The notes under the pieces are model-generated. The model was not told where the DNA came from and ran no database searches. It worked only from the letters and a program-made list of their open reading frames with translations. Position numbers and translations under genes: made by a program. Source: Rhodoferax sp. (GTDB taxonomy: Bacteria > Pseudomonadota > Gammaproteobacteria > Burkholderiales > Burkholderiaceae_C). Taken from it: a DNA stretch of 64,000 bases. The DNA is taken from positions 1 through 64,000 of the forward strand of contig NZ_JABBPD010000003.1 in NCBI RefSeq assembly GCF_012927445.1, given 5' to 3'. Positions 17,956 through 26,814 of this stretch are shown piece by piece; position 1 is the stretch's first letter; each line of letters begins with the position of its first letter.

Positions 17956-19461
17956 ATGACCGCCAAATGTGTGATGGTGCTCGGCACCACCAGCGGCGCC
18001 GGCAAAAGCTGGCTGACCACCGCCCTGTGCCGCTATTACGCCCGCCAAGGCCTGAAGGTGGCGCCGTTCAAAGCGCAAAACATGAGCAACAACGCCCGGG
18101 TGGTCGCGGCCGCAGCGGGGGCCTCCGGCGCGGCAGGCGCTGGCGGCGAGATTGGCAGCGCGCAATACTTTCAGTCACTCGCCGCCCGCGCCGTGCCCGA
18201 GGTCCGCATGAACCCGCTCTTGCTGAAACCCGAACGCGACACCCACAGCCAGGTGGTGCTGATGGGGCAGGTCGATGCCGAACTCACGGCCATGCCGTGG
18301 CGCGGGCGCAGCCTGAAGGTTTGGCCGCAAATTGCAGCGGCGCTGGACGAACTGCGCGCCGAGAACGACGTGGTGGTGATTGAAGGCGCCGGCTCCCCGG
18401 CCGAAATCAATTTACATGACAGCGATATCGTCAACATGCGCGTGGCGCTGCACAGCCAGGCCGCCTGCCTGCTGGTGACCGACATCGACCGGGGCGGTGC
18501 CTTTGCCCACCTGTACGGCACTTGGGCGCTGCTGCCCGAGGACGAGCGCGCCCTGATCAAGGGCTTCGTGTTGAATAAATTTCGTGGCGATGCCAGCCTG
18601 CTGGCGCCGGCGCCGCAGATGCTTGAGAGCCTTACCGCCATCCCCACGGTAGCCACGCTGCCGATGTGGTGGCAGCACGGTTTGCCGGAAGAAGACGGCG
18701 TGTTCGACGACCGCAGCACCACCCAGGGGGCGGTCACCCAGACCGTGGCCGTCATTGCCTACCCGCGCATCAGTAACCTCGACGAGTTTCAGCCGCTTAA
18801 AAACATTCCCGGCATTCGCCTGCAATGGGTGCGCTCCCCCGGCGAACTCGCAGGCCTCATGCCGACCGACTGGATCATACTGCCCGGCTCCAAGAACACC
18901 AGCGGCGACCTGGCCTGGCTGCGCCAGCAGGGGCTGGACCGCGCCATTGCCGACCATGCCGGGCAGGGCGGCGCAGTGCTGGGGATTTGCGGTGGCCTGC
19001 AAATGCTGGGCGAGGCGTTGATTGACCCGCACGGCATTGACGGCAACGCGCCCGGCTTGGGGCTGCTGCCGCTGGTGACGGTGTTCGAAGCGGATAAAAC
19101 CGTGCAGCACACGCAAGCTATTTTTGATGCCAGCATCGCCGGACCCTGGGCTGGACTGGCGGGCGTGCAAGTGGCCGGCTATGAAATCCACCACGGCCAA
19201 ACGGCGCAGCACCCGGCGATGGCCAAAGCGGGCGATGTGGCACGCGTCATCATGCCCAATGGCTTGGGCTGGCAGAACGCAGCCGGCAATGTGCTCGGGC
19301 TGTATTTGCATGGCCTGTTTGAAGACCCCGCCGCCCTGCAAGCCTTGTTTGGCGCCCGTCTGGCAGGCCCGGTGCCGACGCTGGAGTCCGTCTTTGACGG
19401 CCTCGCCGATTACATTGAACAGCATTTCGAGCCGGGCGTTTTGGCAAGCTTGATTGCCTGA
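17956..19461 (+). CDS. cobQ: Cobyric acid synthase
   Basis: 501 residues, normal for CobQ/CbiP. The N-terminal ATPase has GTTSGAGKSWLTTALCR, KAQNMSNNA and EGAGSPAEINL. The C-terminal amidotransferase has the nucleophile loop GICGGLQMLG and the histidine in YLHGLFED. It amidates the b, d, e and g side chains of adenosylcobyrinic acid a,c-diamide. It begins one base after the cobC stop, so it is part of the same operon. Confidence 0.95.
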   Translation: MTAKCVMVLGTTSGAGKSWLTTALCRYYARQGLKVAPFKAQNMSNNARVVAAAAGASGAAGAGGEIGSAQYFQSLAARAVPEVRMNPLLLKPERDTHSQVVLMGQVDAELTAMPWRGRSLKVWPQIAAALDELRAENDVVVIEGAGSPAEINLHDSDIVNMRVALHSQAACLLVTDIDRGGAFAHLYGTWALLPEDERALIKGFVLNKFRGDASLLAPAPQMLESLTAIPTVATLPMWWQHGLPEEDGVFDDRSTTQGAVTQTVAVIAYPRISNLDEFQPLKNIPGIRLQWVRSPGELAGLMPTDWIILPGSKNTSGDLAWLRQQGLDRAIADHAGQGGAVLGICGGLQMLGEALIDPHGIDGNAPGLGLLPLVTVFEADKTVQHTQAIFDASIAGPWAGLAGVQVAGYEIHHGQTAQHPAMAKAGDVARVIMPNGLGWQNAAGNVLGLYLHGLFEDPAALQALFGARLAGPVPTLESVFDGLADYIEQHFEPGVLASLIA

Positions 19462-19561
19462 TGAATGACCGCGATGCGTTTTTTCAAAATTATTGACCTC
19501 GTTCGTTTTCCTTTTTTGGTTTAACTTTTAAAGTTCACACCCTTTAACACCACCACGCACC

Positions 19562-20641
19562 ATGAACACAACTTTGCCCACGCTCGCCGACATCCACACG
19601 CCTGCTCTCACACAGGCCCTGCAGCACAAGCTGAACAACAAAACCAAACCGCTGGGCTCGCTGGGTCGGCTGGAGGCGTTGGCGTTGCAATTGGGCGAGA
19701 TTTTGGGCACCGAGTCGCCCGCTTTAGTGCAGCCGCAAATGGTGGTATTTGCCGGTGACCACGGCCTCACCGCCCGTGGCATTTCGGCCTTTCCCAGCGA
19801 TGTGAGCTGGCAAATGGTCGAGAATTTTCTGGCCGGCGGCGCCGCAGTGAGCGTGCTGGCGCGCCAAAACGGCATCAGCCTGACGGTGGTCGATTGCGGC
19901 GTGAACCACGACTTTTTGGCCGGTCTGCCCGCCGGCACACAACGCCCCGGCTTGCTGGTGCGCAAGGTGGCGAACGGCACGGCCGACTCTTCGGTGCAAG
20001 CGGCCATGACCGCCGCCCAATGCCAGCAAGCGCTGCACAACGGGCAAGAGTTGGTGAAAAGTTTGCCCGGCAACGCGCTGCTGCTGGGTGAAATGGGCAT
20101 TGGCAACACCTCGGCCGCGTCGCTCTTGCTGGCCCGCCTGACCGGGCTCGACGTTGAAGTCTGCACTGGCGCCGGCACCGGGCTGGATGCGCCCGCCGTG
20201 CAACGCAAAACAGCGGTGCTGCGTGAAGTGCTGGCCCGCCACCCCGAGGCCAAAGCGCCGCTGGATGCGCTCGCCGCTTTAGGCGGCTTTGAGATTGCCA
20301 CCATGGTCGGCGCCGTACTGCAAGCCGCGACCGAGCGTCGCGTGGTGGTGGTGGACGGCTTTATTGCCACGTCCGCCGTGCTGGTGGCGCACGCCCTGCA
20401 GCCGCTGGTGCTGCAGCGTTGTGTTTTTGCCCACCGTTCCGGTGAACGCGGCCATGAATTCATGCTGCAGCATCTGGGCGCTCAGGCCTTGCTCGATTTG
20501 GGCTTGCGGTTGGGCGAAGGCTCGGGCGCGGCGCTGGCCTGGCCGCTGTTGCAGTCGGCCTGCACCATCTTGCGCGACATGGCCAGCTTTGAAGCCGCGG
20601 GCGTGTCCGAAAAATCTGCCGCTGAAACCAGCGCCGTTTAA
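19562..20641 (+). CDS. cobT: Nicotinate-nucleotide-dimethylbenzimidazole phosphoribosyltransferase
   Basis: 359 residues with the family landmarks KTKPLGSLGRLEALALQLG, FAGDHGLTARGISAFP, LGEMGIGNTSAASLL, TGAGTGLD and FAHRSGERGHEFML. It forms alpha-ribazole 5'-phosphate from NaMN and DMB. A 100-base gap separates it from cobQ; this AT-rich stretch shows no clear terminator, so an internal promoter is possible. Confidence 0.95.
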   Translation: MNTTLPTLADIHTPALTQALQHKLNNKTKPLGSLGRLEALALQLGEILGTESPALVQPQMVVFAGDHGLTARGISAFPSDVSWQMVENFLAGGAAVSVLARQNGISLTVVDCGVNHDFLAGLPAGTQRPGLLVRKVANGTADSSVQAAMTAAQCQQALHNGQELVKSLPGNALLLGEMGIGNTSAASLLLARLTGLDVEVCTGAGTGLDAPAVQRKTAVLREVLARHPEAKAPLDALAALGGFEIATMVGAVLQAATERRVVVVDGFIATSAVLVAHALQPLVLQRCVFAHRSGERGHEFMLQHLGAQALLDLGLRLGEGSGAALAWPLLQSACTILRDMASFEAAGVSEKSAAETSAV

Positions 20642-20707
20642 CCTCGCAGCCTATCGACACTCTCACCCTCGCTCCTCAACGGACGAGGGGGCCAACGCTT
20701 TGACACC

Positions 20708-21550
20708 ATGACCCAGTTCTTTCGCCATTACCTGCTGGCCCTGCAGTTTTTTACCCGCATCCCGGTCACCGGGCGCTTGGCCGACTGGGTCGGCTTCAGC
20801 CCGGCCATGCTGCGCGCCAGCGCCGCGCATTTTCCGGGGGTGGGCTGGCTGGTGGGCGCGTTGGTTGCAGCCGTCACCGCCTTGTTGTTGGCGGGGCTGC
20901 CCGAGGGCGGATTTGCACCGCTGGTGGCGGCGGTGTGGGGGACGGCTTTTGGCGTCGTGATCACCGGCGCGTTCCATGAAGACGGGCTGGCCGATGTGGC
21001 GGATGGCTTGGGCGGCAGCCCGGACCGGGATCGCGCCTTGATCATCATGAAAGATTCGCGCGTCGGGGCTTTTGGCGCCATCGCCATGATGCTGGTACTG
21101 CTGGCCAAGGTGTCACTGCTGGCCCTGTTGGGCTCGGTGAGCAGTCTGGTGCTGTGCACGGCGCTGTTTCTGGCGCATGTGGTGTCGCGCACTTGGCCGC
21201 TGCTGTTGATCCGCCTCATGCCGCATGTGGGGGATGCGGCGGGCTCCAAGTCAAAACCACTGGCGGATCAGATCAGTGGCGCCAGCCTGATGACCGCTTT
21301 TTTATGGTGTTTTATGGCCTTGGCCCTTGTCGTCTATGCGCAAGTAGCTACTGATTTCATAGCGTTAGACGTGGATTTGATCGCGCTGTTGTGGGCGCTT
21401 GGTCTGGCGCTGGCCGCCTCGGGCATCGCCTTTTTGGTGATGTGGCGCTGGTTTTGGCGGCGCTTGGGCGGCTTTACCGGCGACTGCCTCGGCGCCACGC
21501 AGCAGGTGTGTGAACTGGCGTTTTACCTTGGTCTGGCCTTGTGCCTGTGA
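20708..21550 (+). CDS. cobS: Adenosylcobinamide-GDP ribazoletransferase
   Basis: 280 residues; a polytopic membrane protein joining AdoCbi-GDP with alpha-ribazole to finish the nucleotide loop. FFTRIPV near the start and FHEDGLADVADGLGG (Asp-rich active-site region) are diagnostic, as is DCLGATQQVCELAFYL near the end. A segment encoding AQVATDFIALDVD (about 21320-21365) coincides with the dispersed repeat. Confidence 0.94.
   Translation: MTQFFRHYLLALQFFTRIPVTGRLADWVGFSPAMLRASAAHFPGVGWLVGALVAAVTALLLAGLPEGGFAPLVAAVWGTAFGVVITGAFHEDGLADVADGLGGSPDRDRALIIMKDSRVGAFGAIAMMLVLLAKVSLLALLGSVSSLVLCTALFLAHVVSRTWPLLLIRLMPHVGDAAGSKSKPLADQISGASLMTAFLWCFMALALVVYAQVATDFIALDVDLIALLWALGLALAASGIAFLVMWRWFWRRLGGFTGDCLGATQQVCELAFYLGLALCL
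21320..21350 (+). repeat. Dispersed 31-bp element, copy within cobS
   Basis: TTGGCCCTTGT, six bases, TGCGCAAGTAGCTA. The second block is identical to that in cobU; the first is a diverged form. Spacing is the same six bases. Confidence 0.75.
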
Positions 21551-21611
21551 AGGTGGTGCGCTTGAAGCCCGTGCGGCAGCTGCATCCCTGCGCGGTGAGG
21601 GCGTTGCATTC

Positions 21612-22157
21612 ATGAAGCTGTGGCTGGTGCGCCATGCGCAACCCCTGATCGCCCCGGCGGTTTGTTACGGCGCCAGCGATGTCGCCGCCGACACCCAGGC
21701 CACGCTGCAAACAGCGCAAGCCTTGGCGCTGACCTTGCCCGCCGGTGTTGCCCTGGTGTCGTCGCCGCTACAAAGATGTGAGCGTCTTGTGCACTGTTTA
21801 CGGGGGCTGCGGCCCGATTTGGCCTATAAAACCGATGCACGGCTGGCCGAGATGAACTTTGGTTGCTGGGAGGGGCAGCGCTGGGACGCCATTCCCCAAG
21901 CCGACTATGACGCTTGGGTGGCTGACTTTGGTGCGCACCGTTTTGGCGGCCAGGAAAGCGTGTCTGAATTCATGCAACGTGTCGCCGCTGTCTGGGACGA
22001 AACCCAGCGCCAGCGGCTTGATGCCGTCTGGATCACCCATGCCGGTGTCATTCGTGCCGCCAGTCTGTTGGCGCAGGGGGTGCGCCAGGTGACGCAGGCT
22101 GCGCAGTGGCCCAGCGATGCGCCGACCTTTGGCGGCTGGCGGGAACTTCAGGTCTGA
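21612..22157 (+). CDS. Histidine phosphatase, probable alpha-ribazole phosphatase
   Basis: 181 residues starting MKLWLVRHAQPL at the ATG 21612. The RHA phosphohistidine motif, EMNFGCWEGQRWDAIP and the late THAGVIRA histidine place it in the phosphoglycerate-mutase-like branch. At the end of the cobT-cobS operon it most likely dephosphorylates alpha-ribazole phosphate (CobC of Salmonella), but the family is broad. Confidence 0.83.
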   Translation: MKLWLVRHAQPLIAPAVCYGASDVAADTQATLQTAQALALTLPAGVALVSSPLQRCERLVHCLRGLRPDLAYKTDARLAEMNFGCWEGQRWDAIPQADYDAWVADFGAHRFGGQESVSEFMQRVAAVWDETQRQRLDAVWITHAGVIRAASLLAQGVRQVTQAAQWPSDAPTFGGWRELQV

Positions 22158-22167
22158 GCCGACCGGA

Positions 22168-23304
22168 TCAAGCCGTTTCGACCCGGTTGCGGCCGTTGGC
22201 CTTGGCCCGGTACAGGGCGGCGTCGGCCCGTGCCAGCAGCGTGTCCACGGTGTCCGTGTCTTGTTGGTGGGTGGTGATGCCAATGCTCACGGTGCAGCTG
22301 GGTCCGCTGTCGGCCAAGGCACAGGCGGCGCGAATTCGCTCGGCCACCAAAACCGCTTCTTCCAGCGAGGTTTCTGGCAACAGCGCCATGAACTCTTCGC
22401 CGCCAAAGCGCCCCAGTTGGTCGGGCTGACGCAACATGGTTTTGACTTTGGCCACAAAATTGACCAGCACCCGGTCACCCGTTTGATGGCCATGGCTGTC
22501 GTTGATGGACTTGAAATGGTCCAGGTCCATGATCAGCAGGGCCATGTTGCGGCCGTGGCGCTTGCAACGCGCCAGTTCTCTCTGGCAGGCGTCGTCCATG
22601 TTCCGCCGTGTCAGGGCATTGGTGAGTGAGTCGTGGTTGGCTAAATGTTGCAGTTCGGCATGCAGGCTCTCGGTGGCCAGCAGCACGGTGCTGATGGAGA
22701 ACAGCAGAATGCAAAACACGAAGCTGCCGACATAAACCAGATGGTAGGACGCTGTTTCGAAAAGATCCTGGCCCACGGGCCAGATGAACGAAGTCACCAA
22801 CCGCATGAACTGGATGGCCGACATGGCCACCAGCACGGTGATGCTCATCACTCTGGCAAAGGTGGGTGAACCCTGCTTGATCACCAGATAGGCATGCACC
22901 GCGAACAGGTAAGTTGCCAGCGCATTGGAGAGACCCAGGCGTATGCGGTAACTGGGTTCGATAAATGTGAACCACCACTGAACCACCATCAACGTCGCGA
23001 TCAAGGCGATCCAGGGCTTTAAGCGCGGCGTGACGCCAAAGAAGCGTTGGGTGCCAACGTAAGTGAGGTAGAGGCCTGCGGCAAGCAGCAACCGGGCGAG
23101 GGAGATGGTGAAAATGACGGGCAGCTTGCCGGTTGCGGCACCCAGCAAGGAGCCGATAAATACAAGCAGCAGTGCCGCAGACCATTCGCCCAATCCTTTA
23201 ATGGAAGCGGGGTAGCTGCGCTTGAGCGAAAACAGCACCAAGGACATCAAACCGCTCATAACGCCGCCCAGCAGAATGACAGTTCGGGGGTCGATGAGGC
23301 TCAT
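22168..23304 (-). CDS. Membrane-anchored GGDEF diguanylate cyclase
   Basis: 378 residues from MSLIDPRTVIL; an 11-residue longer start is possible. Six to seven hydrophobic helices fill residues 5-190 (a 7TM or MASE-like sensor), followed by a GGDEF domain with RFGGEEFMALLPE. An RQPD inhibitory site lies exactly five residues before GGEEF, so product feedback is likely. Convergent with the cobalamin operon, 10 bases apart. The signal sensed is unknown. Confidence 0.88.
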   Translation of the reverse strand: MSLIDPRTVILLGGVMSGLMSLVLFSLKRSYPASIKGLGEWSAALLLVFIGSLLGAATGKLPVIFTISLARLLLAAGLYLTYVGTQRFFGVTPRLKPWIALIATLMVVQWWFTFIEPSYRIRLGLSNALATYLFAVHAYLVIKQGSPTFARVMSITVLVAMSAIQFMRLVTSFIWPVGQDLFETASYHLVYVGSFVFCILLFSISTVLLATESLHAELQHLANHDSLTNALTRRNMDDACQRELARCKRHGRNMALLIMDLDHFKSINDSHGHQTGDRVLVNFVAKVKTMLRQPDQLGRFGGEEFMALLPETSLEEAVLVAERIRAACALADSGPSCTVSIGITTHQQDTDTVDTLLARADAALYRAKANGRNRVETA

Positions 23305-23382
23305 TTGAAATCTGCTGCAATGTAAAAAAAGGGACAATTATTACATTGTGATTTATCGGTGGTTACGCCACCCGTGACTGAC

Positions 23383-24024
23383 TTACCCTGGTGGCGGCGT
23401 TTTGGCTTTGAAGTCGCAGAACTGGCTCACCCCGCATTGCCAGCACAAGGGCTTGCGTGCCTGGCAGATGTAGCGGCCATGCAGGATCAGCCAGTGGTGA
23501 GCGTCCACCAGATAGGCGGGAGGAATGCGTTTAAGCAGCTTCATCTCCACTTCATACGGCGTTTTTCCCGGCGCCAGGCCGGTGCGATTGCCGAGTCGAA
23601 AGAGGTGGGTATCCACCGCCATGGTGGCTTCACCAAAGGCCACGTTCAACACCACATTCGCTGTTTTGCGTCCCACACCGGGCAGCGCCTCCAGCGCTTC
23701 GCGCGTGCGCGGCACCACGCCACCGTGCTGCGCCACCAGAATCTGGCAGGTTTGCATCAGGTGTTTGGCTTTGGAGTGATACAGACCAATGGTCTTGATG
23801 TAGCCCTCCAGGCCTTCAAGGCCGAGATCCAGTATTTTTTGCGGCGTGTTGGCCACCGGGAACAGGCGACGCGTGGCTTTGTTCACGCCGACATCGGTGG
23901 CCTGGGCGGACAGCAACACCGCGGTGAGCAACTCAAACACCGAGGTGTATTCCAGCTCGGTCACAGGCATCGGGTTGGCGGCTTTGAGGGTGGCAAAAAA
24001 GCCTTCGATAGCGTCTGGTTTCAT
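23383..24024 (-). CDS. nth: Endonuclease III
   Basis: 213 residues from MKPDAIEGFF; an extra 17-residue N-terminal extension is open but unlike the family. The helix-hairpin-helix LPGVGRKTANVVL holds the catalytic Lys, AVDTHLFRL has the catalytic Asp, and the 4Fe-4S ligands follow C-x6-C-x2-C-x5-C near the end. It removes oxidised pyrimidines and nicks the AP site. Divergent from the aminotransferase gene. Confidence 0.94.
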   Translation of the reverse strand: MKPDAIEGFFATLKAANPMPVTELEYTSVFELLTAVLLSAQATDVGVNKATRRLFPVANTPQKILDLGLEGLEGYIKTIGLYHSKAKHLMQTCQILVAQHGGVVPRTREALEALPGVGRKTANVVLNVAFGEATMAVDTHLFRLGNRTGLAPGKTPYEVEMKLLKRIPPAYLVDAHHWLILHGRYICQARKPLCWQCGVSQFCDFKAKTPPPG

Positions 24025-24119
24025 GCGTTCTATGTGTATTTTCTGTCTGAATAATAATAGCAAGCTAACCGTCATCGATCCCTTGTTATTCGGATCGGGG
24101 AAAGAAATGAAAGACTTCC

Positions 24120-25307
24120 ATGCAATTTGCTGACCGCCTGAAAAACGTTGAAACCTCTGCCATCCGTGAACTCTTCAAACTGCTGGGCAAGCCCGGCATC
24201 ATCAGCTTTGCCGGCGGCTTTCCTGATCCGGCGTTGTTTGATGCGGAAGGCATCAAGGAATCCAGCAATGCCGTGCTGACCAACAACCCCGGACCGGTGC
24301 TGCAATATGGCGCCACCGAAGGCTACCAGCCCTTGCGCGAAGGCCTCAGCACTTTCATGGCGCAAAAGGGCGCCACGGTGACGCCTGACGGCCTGATTGT
24401 GACCACCGGCAGCCAGCAGGCGCTGGATTTGATTGGCAAGTGCATGATCTCGCCCGGCGACAAAGTCATTGTGGAAGCGCCCACCTTTTTGGCCACCATC
24501 CAGTGTTTTCGCCTGTATGGTGCAGAAATCATCGGCGCCCCGATTGATGCGGACGGCGTGGATGTGGATCAACTTGAAAAACTCATTCTTGAACACAAGC
24601 CTAAGCTGGTCTACCTCATTCCTACCTTCGGCAACCCCAGCGGCGCCACCTTGAGCCTGGCGCGGCGCAAGCGAATTCTGGAAATCGCAGCCCGCACCAA
24701 AACGCTGGTGGTAGAAGACGATCCTTATGGCGAACTGTATTTCGACAAGCCGCCACCGCCAAGTTTGCTGGCCCTGAGCGACGACATTCCCGGTAGCCGC
24801 GACTGGTTGGCTCATTGCGGATCTTTCAGCAAAATCTTGTCGCCGGGCCTGCGTTTGGGCTGGATGATTGCGCCGCCTGCACTGCTGGCCAACGCCACCA
24901 TGTGCAAACAGTTCAGTGATGCCCACACCAGCAACCTGACCCAGGCCATCGCCGCGCATTACCTCACACTCAATCGGCTGGACGGTGCGCTGACCGTGGT
25001 GCGCCGCACCTACGCCGAGCGTGCCCGCGTCATGGCCGCATCCTTGCGCCGCGAGTTGGGTAGTGCAATTGAATTCAATGCACCCCAGGGCGGCATGTTT
25101 TTCTGGGCCAAGCTCACCGGCACTGACGGCCGGGGCAGCAATGCCAATGACTTTGCCAAACGGGCCATTGAACAAGGCGTGGCCTTTGTCCCCGGCGCAC
25201 CATTCTTTGCGCATGACCCCGATCTGTCCACCCTGCGTCTGAGCTTTGCGACGGCAGGGGTGGAGAAGATTGAAGAGGGCATGGCGCGGTTGAGGCTGGC
25301 GCTTTAG
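24120..25307 (+). CDS. PLP-dependent aminotransferase (MocR-less 2-aminoadipate/aromatic type)
   Basis: 395 residues of fold-type I class I/II aminotransferases: SFAGGFPDPALFD, QYGATEGYQPLRE, TTGSQQALDLIGK, PTFGNPSGATLS, VEDDPYGELYF and the PLP-lysine segment GSFSKILSPGLRLGWM. This subgroup includes LysN/ArAT-like enzymes acting on 2-aminoadipate, aromatic or branched amino acids. Its 3' end overlaps the opposing GGDEF gene by four bases. Substrate is not determined. Confidence 0.9.
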   Translation: MQFADRLKNVETSAIRELFKLLGKPGIISFAGGFPDPALFDAEGIKESSNAVLTNNPGPVLQYGATEGYQPLREGLSTFMAQKGATVTPDGLIVTTGSQQALDLIGKCMISPGDKVIVEAPTFLATIQCFRLYGAEIIGAPIDADGVDVDQLEKLILEHKPKLVYLIPTFGNPSGATLSLARRKRILEIAARTKTLVVEDDPYGELYFDKPPPPSLLALSDDIPGSRDWLAHCGSFSKILSPGLRLGWMIAPPALLANATMCKQFSDAHTSNLTQAIAAHYLTLNRLDGALTVVRRTYAERARVMAASLRRELGSAIEFNAPQGGMFFWAKLTGTDGRGSNANDFAKRAIEQGVAFVPGAPFFAHDPDLSTLRLSFATAGVEKIEEGMARLRLAL

Positions 25308-26332
25308 TCTGGCGCGTCAGTCGCTAATTGCACGCAGTTACGCCCTGCTTCTTTGGCGCGGTAGAGTGCCAAGTCGGCTTGCTGTATCAGATATTCAGGG
25401 GAGTGCTGACTGGACGGCACCAGACTGGCCACGCCAAGGCTGAAGGTGACAATGCCGGGCACGGTTTCGGTGTGCGGCAGTGCCAGCGACCAGACCTCGT
25501 GCTGCATGTTTCGGGCTGCTTCCAAGGCGTCATGCCCGTTGGTATCCGGTAACAGCACGACGAATTCCTCGCCGCCGTAGCGAGCCACCAGTTCTCCGGC
25601 TCGCCGTCCTGCCTTGACCAGCGCCCCGGCAAGCGCCTGCAGGCAACTGTCACCGGCTACATGACCGTAGTGGTCGTTGTAGTGTTTGAAGAGGTCAACG
25701 TCGAGCATGACCAGCGCCAAGGGTGTGCCCGTGCGTTGTGCACGGTTCCATTCCTGCGCAAACAGATTGTCAAACTTGCGTCGGTTGGCGATACCGGTCA
25801 GCCCGTCCGTGTTGCTGAGTGCCTGCAGCTTCATGTTCGCTTCTTCCAGCGCCAAGGTGCGCTCTACAACCAGTGATTCAAGCTCAAGGTTGCGCGCGCG
25901 CAAGCCCTTGATCGGGTAGACCTCGCCATCCCGGACCAGCCCATAAGGAATGGAGATGCCACTGTGCACAATCTTCCAGTCTGCCCCCTCTAACCGAAAA
26001 ATAAGCACCAACCGTGCGGTCTCGCGAGAAAGAATGCTGTCGGGGATGGGCAAGTGAATATGGAAGAAGGCAGTGGCGACGACAACGTCGGCACTGAGGT
26101 CCTGCATTGCCAGGTCCAGCATCTCGATGCGGATCCGGCTGGTGACTTGCGAGAAATCTTGTCGGGTGATCTTGGCCCACTCGGCCCGGTCTTTGACGAG
26201 AAAATCGCCACCGCCGGTGTAGCCACTGAAATTTTCACTGAAGCGCGCCGTCAGGCGGTCATCGCGCGCGGCATACATCTCGATGTATTCGTCAAACAGT
26301 GAACGGATGAGGTCCTGGCGTTCCTGTCGCAT
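25304..26332 (-). CDS. Diguanylate cyclase with an N-terminal NTF2/SnoaL-like domain
   Basis: 342 residues from MRQERQDLIRSLFDEY; a 32-residue longer frame is rejected. Residues 1-130 look like an NTF2/SnoaL-type alpha+beta cone domain (YIEMYAARDDRLTARFSENFSGYTGG, DWKIVHSGISIPYG). A short coiled coil leads to a GGDEF domain with RYGGEEFVVLLPD. The position of the inhibitory site reads RAGE rather than RxxD, so product inhibition may be weak. No membrane helix is seen. Confidence 0.85.
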   Translation of the reverse strand: MRQERQDLIRSLFDEYIEMYAARDDRLTARFSENFSGYTGGGDFLVKDRAEWAKITRQDFSQVTSRIRIEMLDLAMQDLSADVVVATAFFHIHLPIPDSILSRETARLVLIFRLEGADWKIVHSGISIPYGLVRDGEVYPIKGLRARNLELESLVVERTLALEEANMKLQALSNTDGLTGIANRRKFDNLFAQEWNRAQRTGTPLALVMLDVDLFKHYNDHYGHVAGDSCLQALAGALVKAGRRAGELVARYGGEEFVVLLPDTNGHDALEAARNMQHEVWSLALPHTETVPGIVTFSLGVASLVPSSQHSPEYLIQQADLALYRAKEAGRNCVQLATDAPD

Positions 26333-26367
26333 GGTGCGGGCCTTGCTGGGGGTTATCGAAGGGCGGG

Positions 26368-26760
26368 TCAGTTGGTGGCAAAACGCCCACGCAGATACGC
26401 GATGATCGCGCCGGATTCGTGCATCCACTGGCTGTTCCCTGCCTGATCAGTGATTTTTAGACAGGGCACCTTGGTCAGTCCGGTTTCGCGTAACAATTCC
26501 TCGCGATTGCTGCCGTCTGGTCGGGCATCACGGCGTTCAATTTTCAGGGACAAACGATGAATTTCCTGCCGGACCTTGATGCAGAAGGGGCAGGTTTTGA
26601 ATTGATAAAGAACGATGCTTTGACATTGTTCATCCACCTGGTCCTGCAATGCCGGCTGGCGTACCAGGCCTTTCGGTCGGCTGATCATTTCCCACAGCAG
26701 CATCACGGGGCCAAGGATGATCCTCAAGGTTTTGAAGAATGTTCTGATAAAAAATTTCAT
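26368..26760 (-). CDS. Membrane-anchored glutaredoxin-like protein
   Basis: 130 residues. One N-terminal hydrophobic helix (ILGPVMLLWEMI) is followed by a glutaredoxin/GST-N thioredoxin fold with the redox motif CPFC (TCPFCIKVRQEIH), the cis-proline segment KVPCLKI and a final ESGAIIAYLRGRF. It is likely a monothiol/dithiol disulfide reductase tethered to the inner membrane. Lies 36 bases beyond the start of the GGDEF gene on the same strand. Confidence 0.85.
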   Translation of the reverse strand: MKFFIRTFFKTLRIILGPVMLLWEMISRPKGLVRQPALQDQVDEQCQSIVLYQFKTCPFCIKVRQEIHRLSLKIERRDARPDGSNREELLRETGLTKVPCLKITDQAGNSQWMHESGAIIAYLRGRFATN

Positions 26761-26814
26761 GGTGACTGCTGGGAATCTAAATAGGGTGGCTGTACATCAA
26801 TACTTAAACAATGC

